5,875 bases of DNA from JAVDCA01 sp035764045. Its GTDB lineage: Bacteria; Pseudomonadota; Alphaproteobacteria; Rhizobiales; Xanthobacteraceae. Below are positions 1 to 4,997 of the stretch, in pieces (position 1 is the stretch's first letter; each line of letters opens with the position of its first letter). The notes beneath the pieces were generated by a model. It did not search any database. It saw nothing but the letters and a program-made list of their open reading frames with translations, and was not told where the DNA came from. The DNA is taken from the NCBI GenBank assembly GCA_035764045.1, contig DASTZX010000215.1:1-5875 (forward strand), written 5' to 3'. The translations under genes and the position numbers were made by a program.

Positions 1-273
1 CTGCCGCCGGCGACATCGGCGCACGGCGCCCTGCTCGCCCACATCACCGGCGGCCATGTCGAGACCATCGATGCGGGCCCGCGCTCGTTCCAGCCCATGA
101 ACGTGAATTTCGGCCTGTTTCCGCCGCTCATGCGCTCGCCAATCCGCACGCCGGACGGCGGGCGGTTGCGCGGGCCGGCGAAGTCGGTGGCCAAGAAGCA
201 GGCGCTCACCGCCCGCGCGCTCGACGATCTCGCGCGCTGGATCGACGGCGAGCACGTGGCTGCGGCCGAATAG
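1..273 (+). CDS. trmFO: TrmFO, FAD/folate-dependent tRNA (uracil-54-C5)-methyltransferase, C-terminal part
   Basis: Only the last 90 codons are in the window; the frame is open from base 1 to a TAG at 271-273. The full enzyme (usually about 450-480 residues) is a cytoplasmic flavoprotein that methylates U54 in the tRNA T-loop to ribothymidine, taking carbon from 5,10-methylenetetrahydrofolate and reducing power from NAD(P)H. The diagnostic block is near the start of the fragment: HGALLAHITGGH followed by SFQPMNVNFGLFPPL, which I recognise as the conserved TrmFO C-terminal insertion region. The rest is a basic, alanine-rich helical tail (KSVAKKQALTARALDDLARW) ending HVAAAE. The gene converges on the squalene-synthase-fold gene, with 32 bp between the two stop codons. 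The FAD-binding Rossmann motif lies outside the window, so intactness cannot be judged. Confidence 0.93.
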   Translation: MPPATSAHGALLAHITGGHVETIDAGPRSFQPMNVNFGLFPPLMRSPIRTPDGGRLRGPAKSVAKKQALTARALDDLARWIDGEHVAAAE

Positions 274-305
274 ACGTCGACCCACTTTCGGAGTGACTCT
301 CTAGG
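274..305. other. Short convergent intergenic gap, no clear terminator
   Basis: These 32 bp separate the stop codons of two convergent genes. There is no GC-rich hairpin with a T-run on either strand. The only structure is an 11-bp inverted repeat, TCTAGGCTAGA at 300-310, which contains the stop codon of the minus-strand gene; it is too short and AT-rich to act as a terminator alone. Transcription may end by Rho or run into the opposing gene. Confidence 0.6.
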
Positions 306-1139
306 CTAGAAGCTGCCGCGCCGCGCGGCGCGCCACAGGATCCATTGGCGGCGCCACGGGGCGAGCTCGATCGGCCGGAACGGATCGGGGTTGCGCTCGA
401 TGCGGTCGAGCAGCGGAGCGACCAAGGCGAGCGGCAGAAACGCCGGCCGCGCGGAGGACGCAACGCTCCCCCAGCCGCGGCGTGCCTCGGCGAGACGCTC
501 GCGCGCCACCTTGGCGAGCTCCGCAATGGCAGCCTTGAGCCCCGCTCCGGCCGTGCCGCTCGTCACCTCGTCGGGCTGCACGCCGTGGCGTTGCAAGAGG
601 TCGAGGGGAATGAAGATCCGGCCATGCACGGCGTGCGCCGGCAGCGCGCGCATCAGGGCGGCCAGCGCATACGCCGCGCCGCCCGCGCCAGCGACGTCGC
701 TCACGCGCGCGCCGGGATCGAGAATCCGCCCGGCAAGCTCGAACAACGTTGACGCGGTCTGCCGGCCATAGGTTTCGAGCTCGGCGAGCGTGCGGACGGG
801 CTCGCGGTAGAGATCGCGGCCGCGGGCGTCGATCAGCATCTGCAGCGGCTCGCCCGGCAGCGCGCAGCGCGCGATGGTGTCGATCAGCGCGGCGGCCACC
901 GGATGGGCCCTCACCTCCCCGTGCGCCCGGCCGGCCAATGCGTCGCGCCACCATTGCAGCCGGATCTCGCCGGTAAGCGCCTCACGCGCGATCTCGCCCA
1001 CGCGCGCGATCTCGATGTTGAAGGCCTGCAGCGCATGCAGATGAGGCCGCCGCTCCGCGGGCGCGAACAGATCGGCGAGAAACCGGTCATGGTCGGCCTC
1101 CCGCACCAGCGCCTCGCAATGGCGATAGGCTTCCTGCAT
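306..1139 (-). CDS. Squalene/phytoene-synthase-fold protein, NDUFAF6-like, probably non-catalytic
   Basis: A 277-residue protein, ATG at 1139-1137, TAG at 308-306. An in-frame TGA six codons upstream (1157-1155) leaves this ATG as the natural start, though its ribosome site is weak. The fold is that of trans-isoprenyl diphosphate synthases of the squalene/phytoene type: residues 33-43 (HLHALQAFNIE), 57-67 (GEIRLQWWRDA), 108-140 (RDLYREP... ELAGRIL) and 173-186 (GRIFIPLDLLQRHG) match conserved blocks. Both Asp-rich metal-binding motifs of active enzymes are absent. Where the first DxxxD should be there is AFNIEIARVGEI; where DVxED should precede GRxYLP there is MRALPAHAVHGRIFIP (163-178). The wording LRA-P-H-------PMD--xxHGV is, from memory, what mitochondrial NDUFAF6 has. 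I therefore infer an assembly factor for NADH:quinone oxidoreductase rather than a carotenoid or hopanoid enzyme. It follows the NDUFAF3-like gene after 105 bp. Databases will probably label it phytoene/squalene synthase family. Confidence 0.85.
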   Translation of the reverse strand: MQEAYRHCEALVREADHDRFLADLFAPAERRPHLHALQAFNIEIARVGEIAREALTGEIRLQWWRDALAGRAHGEVRAHPVAAALIDTIARCALPGEPLQMLIDARGRDLYREPVRTLAELETYGRQTASTLFELAGRILDPGARVSDVAGAGGAAYALAALMRALPAHAVHGRIFIPLDLLQRHGVQPDEVTSGTAGAGLKAAIAELAKVARERLAEARRGWGSVASSARPAFLPLALVAPLLDRIERNPDPFRPIELAPWRRQWILWRAARRGSF

Positions 1140-1244
1140 CGCGCTGCCGTTCGATCATGATCTGCGAGCGGATGAAATTGGCGCCCGCCGATCTGTGCCG
1201 GGACCATGATCCCTTCAAAAAACCGCCGTCCAGTCTGCGGGACG
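1140..1244. other. 105-bp gap with paired palindromes and a T-tract, between the two assembly-factor-like genes
   Basis: This is the widest gap inside the minus-strand gene run; the other gaps are 7, 28 and 30 bp. It holds a weak terminator-like hairpin with six Ts just after the NDUFAF3-like gene (1217-1240) and two near-identical 10-bp palindromes, GATCATGATC at 1153-1162 and GACCATGATC at 1202-1211. A TTGAAG on the minus strand, directly after the T-tract, could serve as a -35 box, but the hexamer 17 bp on (CAGATC) is a poor -10. The squalene-synthase-fold gene may be partly uncoupled from the secDF operon. This is inference. Confidence 0.45.
1217..1240 (-). terminator. Weak intrinsic terminator candidate after the NDUFAF3-like gene
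   Basis: On the minus strand CCGC (1240-1237) can pair with GCGG (1226-1223) around a 10-nt loop, immediately followed by six Ts (1222-1217). An alternative pairing is GTCC (1243-1240) with GGAC (1231-1228). The stem is only 4 bp, so partial termination or read-through is likelier than a full stop. It begins only a few bases after the TAG at 1247-1245. Confidence 0.35.
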
Positions 1245-1622
1245 CTAATCGACCGCGAGAAGCAGCGCGGCGACGCGCCGGCGCTCCCCCATCAGGATGT
1301 TGTAGGTCATCACGGCCGAACCTGTGGTCATCGATTCGACCGCGATGCCGCGCTCGGTGAACTGCGCCTTGAGCTCGCGCGGCAGCGCCCAGGGATCGCG
1401 GCCGGTGCCGATGAGGCAGAGCTCGAGCGGCGGCGTGGCGGCAAAGACCAGCGCGAACGCCGGTTCTCCGATCTCCTGCGGCCGGTGGACGGGACTCGGC
1501 CAGATGCCGTCGGGCAGGCACAGGAGCGAGCCGCGGTGGGACATGCCGGCGAAGCGAAACCCGCCCTTGCCGTAGGCCTCGATCTCGGCCGCATATGGCA
1601 GGTGCGGGCTGTCGCGATCCAC
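1245..1622 (-). CDS. Mth938/DUF498-domain protein, homologue of complex I assembly factor NDUFAF3
   Basis: A 125-residue protein that is one Mth938-like domain end to end, the usual length for bacterial members. Recognisable blocks are YGKGGFRFAGMSHRGSLL at 17-34, the strand-turn LCLIGTGRDPW at 68-78, and the conserved end VMTYNILMGERRRVAALLL at 104-122. The eukaryotic relative NDUFAF3 works with NDUFAF4 in early assembly of respiratory complex I; the bacterial function is not well defined, and no catalytic residues are known to me. The start is GTG (1622-1620), placing AYGKGGFRFAG at the usual distance from the N-terminus. Its likely ribosome site GGTGATC (1634-1628) contains the secF stop TGA (1632-1630), so translation is probably coupled to secF across a 7-bp gap. 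There is no signal peptide or membrane segment, so it is probably cytoplasmic. Confidence 0.9.
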   Translation of the reverse strand: MDRDSPHLPYAAEIEAYGKGGFRFAGMSHRGSLLCLPDGIWPSPVHRPQEIGEPAFALVFAATPPLELCLIGTGRDPWALPRELKAQFTERGIAVESMTTGSAVMTYNILMGERRRVAALLLAVD

Positions 1623-1627
1623 CGTGC

Positions 1628-1634
1628 GATCACC
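1628..1634 (-). promoter_or_regulatory. Ribosome binding site overlapping the secF stop codon
   Basis: GGTGATC on the minus strand complements the extended anti-Shine-Dalgarno end of 16S rRNA (the GGUGAUC portion of AAGGAGGUGAUC) and lies 5 nt before the GTG start of the Mth938-domain gene. It includes the TGA stop of secF. This supports the GTG start and suggests translational coupling. Confidence 0.5.
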
Positions 1635-2625
1635 GGCGCGCCGGGCTGGGCGACTTGACGGATGGTTTCGCAGCGGGCTTGGCGGGCGTCTCGTCCCGCG
1701 CTTCTTCCTGCGCGACCGTGCGGGCGGTGCGGACGCCGAGATAGATCAGGATCGGCGAGGCGATGAACACTGACGTGTAGGTGCCGACCAGGACCACGCC
1801 GAACATCATCGTGGCGGTGAAGCTGTGGATCGCCTGTCCGCCGAACAGAAGCAGCGCGAGCAGCGACATCGCGACCGTCACGTGGGTGATGACCGAGCGC
1901 GACAGCGTCGAGTTGATCGAGACGTTGAGCAGCTCGGGCATCGGCATCTTCTTGTAGCGCCGCAGCATCTCGCGGATACGGTCGTAGATCACGACCGTAT
2001 CGTTGAGCGAGTAGCCCAGGATGGTGAGCAGCGCCGCGATGCTGGTGAGGTCGAAATCGACCTGCGTGAGCGACATGAAGCCCAGCGTGAGCACGATGTC
2101 GTGCACGTTCGCGATCATGGCGCCGAGCGCGAACTGCCACTCGAAGCGGAACCAGAGATAACAGAGGATCGCCGCGATCGCGGCGAACATGCCGAGAATG
2201 CCGGTGTAGAGGAGCTCGCCCGAGACACGCGGGCCGACCACCTCGACCCGGCGGTAGTCGAGCGTATCGCCGAACGCCTGGCGCACCTTCTCGACCGCGG
2301 CCTGCTGCTCCTTTTCGCCGCCCGGCTGCTCGGCGATGCGGATCAGCACCTCGTCCGGGCCGCCGAACTGCTGGAGCTGGAAGTCGCCGAGCTTCAGGCC
2401 CTCGATGGTGGTGCGCATCTGCGCGAGATTGGCCGCGCCCACTTTTTCGCGCACCTCCATCAGGGTGCCGCCCTTGAAGTCGATGCCGAAATTCAGCCCG
2501 TGGGTGAAGTACAGCACGATGGCGAGGATCGACATCAACGCCGAGATCGGGAAGCTGATCCGGCGGAAGCGGATGAAATCGAACGTGGTGTCGTCGGGAA
2601 CGATGCGGAGGAGCGGGATGCGCAC
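1630..2625 (-). CDS. secF: SecF, Sec translocon accessory membrane subunit
   Basis: A 331-residue inner-membrane protein that pairs with SecD and uses proton motive force to help complete protein export through SecYEG. Topology read from sequence: short basic cytoplasmic N-terminus, TM1 about 22-42, the conserved GLNFGIDFKGGT block (43-54) opening the periplasmic domain (to about 135), then five TM segments at about 138-157, 163-184, 190-214, 245-263 and 270-296. The family signature GYSLNDTVVIYDRIRE is at 204-219; D209 corresponds to the membrane Asp implicated in proton transfer. VHD at 174-176 is also conserved. After TM6 is a hydrophilic Ala/Pro/Lys/Ser tail (about 301-331) of no assigned function. 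The start is GTG (2625-2623), with GAGAG at 2638-2634 spaced 8 nt. It follows secD after 30 bp. Confidence 0.97.
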   Translation of the reverse strand: MRIPLLRIVPDDTTFDFIRFRRISFPISALMSILAIVLYFTHGLNFGIDFKGGTLMEVREKVGAANLAQMRTTIEGLKLGDFQLQQFGGPDEVLIRIAEQPGGEKEQQAAVEKVRQAFGDTLDYRRVEVVGPRVSGELLYTGILGMFAAIAAILCYLWFRFEWQFALGAMIANVHDIVLTLGFMSLTQVDFDLTSIAALLTILGYSLNDTVVIYDRIREMLRRYKKMPMPELLNVSINSTLSRSVITHVTVAMSLLALLLFGGQAIHSFTATMMFGVVLVGTYTSVFIASPILIYLGVRTARTVAQEEARDETPAKPAAKPSVKSPSPARR

Positions 2626-2655
2626 GGCAGGTTCTCTCTTCTTGTTCCGCGCGCC

Positions 2656-4263
2656 TCAGATCGGCACGTGCTGCGGGCGGATCATGCGCACCCAATAGGC
2701 GACGATCAGCCGGGTCAGGGTGAAGGCGGTGAACAGGGTCGTGAGAATGCCGACGCCGAGCGTCACCGCGAACCCTTTCACGGGACCGGTGCCGATGAAA
2801 AACAGCACGGCGGCCGCGATGAAGGTGGTGATGTTGGAATCCAGGATCGTGGCGAGCGCGCGGGAGAACCCGGCATCGATCGCCGCGATGGCGCTGCGAC
2901 CGTGGCGCACCTCCTCGCGGATGCGTTCGTAGATCAGAACGTTCGAATCGACCGCGATGCCGACCGTGAGCACGATGCCGGCGATGCCGGGAAGCGTAAG
3001 CGTCGCGTTGAGCAGCGACAGGATGCCGAAGATCATTCCGACGTTGACGGCGACGGCGATGTTGGCGAACAGGCCGAACAGGCCGTAGGTCGCCAGCATG
3101 AACAGGATCACCAGGGCGGCGCCCACGACGGAGGCGTATTTGCCCTTGGTGATCGAATCCTGGCCGAGACCGGGGCCGACCACCCGCTGCTCGATCGGCG
3201 TGAGCCTGGCCGGCAACGCGCCGGCGCGCAGCACGATCGCCAGGCTGTTCGCCTGCTCGACGGTGAAGCTGCCGGTGATCTGTCCGCGGCCGCCCAGGAT
3301 CGCCGATTGGATCACCGGCGCGGAGACCACCTCGTTGTCGAGCACGATCGCGAACGGGCGGCCGATGTTCTCCTGGGTGACCTGGCCGAACTTGCGGGCG
3401 CCGGTCGCATTGAAGGTGAACTCGACGTCCGGGCGGCCGTTCTGGTCGAACCCGGTGCGGGCGTCGGTCAGGTCGGCGCCTTCGACCATCACCTGCTTGT
3501 AGACCAGATAGGGAATCTTCTGGTTCCCCTTGGTCTCGTACAGGATCTCCGAGTCGGGCGGCACGCCGGTCTGCAGCGCCTGCTGCGCCGGCATGGACAT
3601 GTCGACGAGACGGAACTCGAGCTTCGCGGTACGGCCGAGAATATCGATCAGCTGGCGGGGATCGCCCAGTCCGGGGACCTGGACCAGGATGCGATCGATG
3701 CCCTGGCGCTGGATCGTCGGTTCGACCAGGCCAAGTCCGTTGACGCGCTTCTCGATGATCGGGATCGCCTGATCGATGGTCTGGCGAATGCGCTCATTCG
3801 ACGCCGCCTCGGTCGGCGTGAGGCGGATCAGGCCGCCGCCGACGTTCGTCACGTCGAGCGTACGCTGGCCGGTGACGCCGATGATGTTGTTGGTGATCGG
3901 CTGCGACAGCTCGCGCAGCTTGGACAGCGCCGTGTCGAAGGTCGGGCCTTCGCGCAGGCGCACCTCGACGCTGCCGTTGCGCACCGTCGGCGCATTGGCC
4001 CAGGTGATCTTGGCCTCGCGCAGCGTCTTGATCGCGTCACCGCGCAGCGTGTCGAGCCGCTGCTTGAGCACGTCGTTCCGGTCCACCTCGAGGAGGATAT
4101 GCGAGCCGCCCTGCAGATCGAGGCCGAGCACCACATAGCGCTGCGCCCATTCCGGCCAGCGCTTCACCGTCTGGGGCGAAATGAAGTTCGGAACCGCGAA
4201 GCCGCACACGATCGCCGCCGTCAGCAGAATGGCGATCGCCTTCCATCGCGTGAAATGAAGCAT
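2656..4263 (-). CDS. secD: SecD, Sec translocon accessory membrane subunit
   Basis: A 535-residue inner-membrane protein, partner of SecF and YajC in the SecDF complex that pulls exported chains out of SecYEG on the periplasmic side. Visible parts: TM1 about 9-27, the SecD/F block YVVLGLDLQGGSHILLEV (43-60), a large periplasmic region (about 60-375) with repeated alpha/beta P1 folds and the LRAGALPARL motif at 345-354, then TM segments at about 378-395, 397-417, 425-446, 474-492 and 497-523. GIAVDSNVLIYERIREE (435-451) holds D439, equivalent to the membrane Asp needed for proton-driven function in studied homologues. Length is ordinary for alphaproteobacterial SecD. The start is ATG at 4263-4261 with GAGGA close upstream, a rather short spacing. 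It lies 28 bp after yajC and 30 bp before secF: one operon. Confidence 0.98.
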   Translation of the reverse strand: MLHFTRWKAIAILLTAAIVCGFAVPNFISPQTVKRWPEWAQRYVVLGLDLQGGSHILLEVDRNDVLKQRLDTLRGDAIKTLREAKITWANAPTVRNGSVEVRLREGPTFDTALSKLRELSQPITNNIIGVTGQRTLDVTNVGGGLIRLTPTEAASNERIRQTIDQAIPIIEKRVNGLGLVEPTIQRQGIDRILVQVPGLGDPRQLIDILGRTAKLEFRLVDMSMPAQQALQTGVPPDSEILYETKGNQKIPYLVYKQVMVEGADLTDARTGFDQNGRPDVEFTFNATGARKFGQVTQENIGRPFAIVLDNEVVSAPVIQSAILGGRGQITGSFTVEQANSLAIVLRAGALPARLTPIEQRVVGPGLGQDSITKGKYASVVGAALVILFMLATYGLFGLFANIAVAVNVGMIFGILSLLNATLTLPGIAGIVLTVGIAVDSNVLIYERIREEVRHGRSAIAAIDAGFSRALATILDSNITTFIAAAVLFFIGTGPVKGFAVTLGVGILTTLFTAFTLTRLIVAYWVRMIRPQHVPI

Positions 4264-4291
4264 GATCCTCGTGTCCGTCCGAATTCCGCCG

Positions 4292-4633
4292 TCAGCTCGC
4301 GGCGGCGTCGTCCTGCACCGGCTCGCCCTTCGCCCGCACCTCGGAGACCATGTTCCTCATCTGCCGCACCCGCACGCCGTCGGCAATCTCTATCTCGATC
4401 TGATCGTCGTCGACCACCTTGGTCACCTTGCCCACCGTGCCGCCGCTGGTGATGACGCTGTCGCCGCGGCGCAGCTTCTTCACCATCTCCTGGTGCTGCT
4501 TCACGCGCTTCTGCTGCGGCCGCAGGATGAGAAAATACATGATGACGAAAATGGCGACGAACGGCAGGAGCCCGAAATAGCCTTCAAGTCCGCCGGACCC
4601 TGTGCCCTGGGCGTAGGCGGGCGTAATCCACAT
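4292..4633 (-). CDS. yajC: YajC, small SecDF-associated membrane protein
   Basis: A 113-residue single-span inner-membrane protein, first gene of the yajC-secD-secF operon. The N-terminus (MWITPAYAQGTGSGG) is short and Ala/Gly-rich; a hydrophobic segment runs about 20-37, followed at once by the family hallmark LILRPQQKR (35-43). The cytoplasmic domain contains GDSVITSGGTVGKV (57-70) and an acidic strand VDDDQIEIEI, typical of the YajC beta-barrel-like domain. It copurifies with SecDF in characterised bacteria, where it is not essential; its precise role is uncertain. The ATG at 4633-4631 is preceded by a good purine-rich site (4650-4641) at 7 nt, so the start is well supported. A terminator-like hairpin lies in its leader. 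Confidence 0.96.
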   Translation of the reverse strand: MWITPAYAQGTGSGGLEGYFGLLPFVAIFVIMYFLILRPQQKRVKQHQEMVKKLRRGDSVITSGGTVGKVTKVVDDDQIEIEIADGVRVRQMRNMVSEVRAKGEPVQDDAAAS

Positions 4634-4640
4634 GGGTGAT

Positions 4641-4650
4641 CTCCCTCCCC
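4641..4650 (-). promoter_or_regulatory. Ribosome binding site of yajC
   Basis: GGGGAGGGAG on the minus strand lies 7 nt before the yajC ATG. It is the strongest Shine-Dalgarno-like tract in the window and fixes the yajC start. Confidence 0.75.
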
Positions 4651-4659
4651 GGGTGGGAC

Positions 4660-4698
4660 AAAACGGGGCCGGAATCCGAGAATTCGGCCCGACCCCGT
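4660..4698 (-). terminator. Strong terminator-like hairpin in the yajC leader
   Basis: Read on the minus strand, ACGGGGTCGGG (4698-4688) pairs with TCCGGCCCCGT (4673-4663), 11 pairs of which two are G-U; inside it CCGA pairs with TCGG around an ATTC loop, with a 2-nt bulge. The stem ends directly in TTTT (4663-4660). This is the shape of a Rho-independent terminator, yet it sits between the likely yajC promoter and the yajC ribosome site. It could be an attenuator, a 5'-end stabilising stem, or the end of a minus-strand transcript from further upstream. The + strand copy is not followed by Ts. Confidence 0.5.
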
Positions 4699-4709
4699 GC
4701 TCGCGGCGA

Positions 4710-4737
4710 AATATAATGACCGTACGTGCGATTGCAA
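4710..4737 (-). promoter_or_regulatory. Probable sigma-70-type promoter of the yajC-secDF operon
   Basis: On the minus strand a -35-like TTGCAA (4737-4732, 4 of 6 to TTGACA) is followed after 16 bp by TATATT (4715-4710, 5 of 6 to TATAAT). It is the clearest promoter-like pair in the region and sits in a rare AT-rich patch. The predicted start near 4703 would give yajC a leader of about 70 nt that begins almost at the hairpin. Confidence 0.45.
4712..4717 (+). promoter_or_regulatory. Consensus -10 box on the + strand, overlapping the yajC -10
   Basis: TATAAT on the + strand is a perfect -10 hexamer that shares bases with the minus-strand TATATT. At 16-18 bp upstream there is no good -35 (CCGACC or neighbours), so it may be a weak promoter or chance in an AT patch. 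If used, the start would be near 4724, upstream of the structured region and of the DUF815 gene. Confidence 0.3.
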
Positions 4738-4766
4738 CGCCGCGCCGAGCGGAATAACGCCGCGGC

Positions 4767-4949
4767 GCGGGCCCGCGAACGCCTTGCGGCGTGCGCCTCG
4801 CCCGGCTAAGGGAACCCCGCTTGGCGCGCGGACCCGAAGCTCGCGCGGTGCCTGCTGCCGAGGGGTCGCGAAGCTCAGGTTAAAAGACGGCGCCAGGACC
4901 ATCCAGTTGCTGGTGTCCCTTCGATTACAACGTTCGCGTCAGGTCCCGC
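4767..4949 (+). ncRNA. Candidate structured RNA, long interrupted rod with 6S-like features
   Basis: By hand pairing, this + strand stretch folds into one long rod. The outer stem is 4774-4781 with 4931-4938 (8 perfect pairs, CGCGAACG/CGTTCGCG), extended by 4767-4773 with 4942-4949 around small bulges. A large bubble follows, then 4808-4813 with 4916-4921 (AAGGGA/TCCCTT), then 4820-4827 with 4890-4897 (8 pairs, one G-U), then 4831-4835 with 4863-4867. Small hairpins sit within it: ACGCC-TTGC-GGCGT (4779-4792) and CCAG-TTG-CTGG (4904-4914). A rod of this length with a central bubble is the 6S RNA architecture, and GAAGCTCAGGTTAAAAGACG on the 3' side resembles the GAAGCCUUAAAACUGCGACG part of E. 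coli 6S as I remember it. Against this, I recall 6S in related bacteria lying beside zapA, not yajC. In GC-rich DNA some pairing is expected by chance. Ends are approximate; TTTT follows at 4954-4957. Confidence 0.4.
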
Positions 4950-4997
4950 CAGGTTTTGCGGACGTCGGAATTGAGACACGAGCGCAAACGCAAGATC

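Larger units (their letters stand above)
4634..4997. other. 364-bp divergent intergenic region between yajC and the DUF815 ATPase
   Basis: No convincing protein gene lies here. Reading leftwards from the middle, it holds the yajC promoter, hairpin and ribosome site; reading rightwards, the candidate structured RNA and the DUF815 leader. The frame of the DUF815 gene stays open upstream to a TAA at 4881-4883, but the extra residues (RHERKRKI and before) look like untranslated DNA. An imperfect direct repeat, CGATTGCAACG at 4729-4739 and CGATTACAACG at 4922-4932, flanks most of the structured region. Confidence 0.6.

Noticed and set aside
300..310. TCTAGGCTAGA palindrome as a terminator for the convergent genes.
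   Set aside because: A 5-bp stem with a one-base centre cannot form a hairpin, and no T-run follows.
306..1139. Assignment as carotenoid or hopanoid enzyme (CrtB, HpnC or HpnD).
   Set aside because: Both catalytic Asp-rich motifs are missing, and the neighbours are secDF and an NDUFAF3 homologue, not isoprenoid genes.
1328..2695. A 455-codon minus-strand frame spanning secF and the NDUFAF3-like gene.
   Set aside because: It is out of frame with both real genes and reads as Arg/Ala/Pro/His-rich sequence without any family signature.
1825..4452. An 875-codon open frame on the + strand opposite secF and secD.
   Set aside because: Its translation is low-complexity, rich in Arg, Asp, His, Glu and Gln with no recognisable domain, as expected for the antisense frame of high-GC membrane-protein genes; secD and secF on the other strand are unmistakable.
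4936..4960. GTCAGGTCC, reminiscent of the SRP (4.5S) RNA motif.
   Set aside because: The diagnostic continuation (GGAAGGAAGCAGCC) is absent, and the region folds differently.
4634..4997. Possible tRNA, tmRNA or RNase P RNA gene.
   Set aside because: There is no T-arm GGTTCGAATCC-like sequence with an acceptor stem and CCA, and no RNase P core motif.
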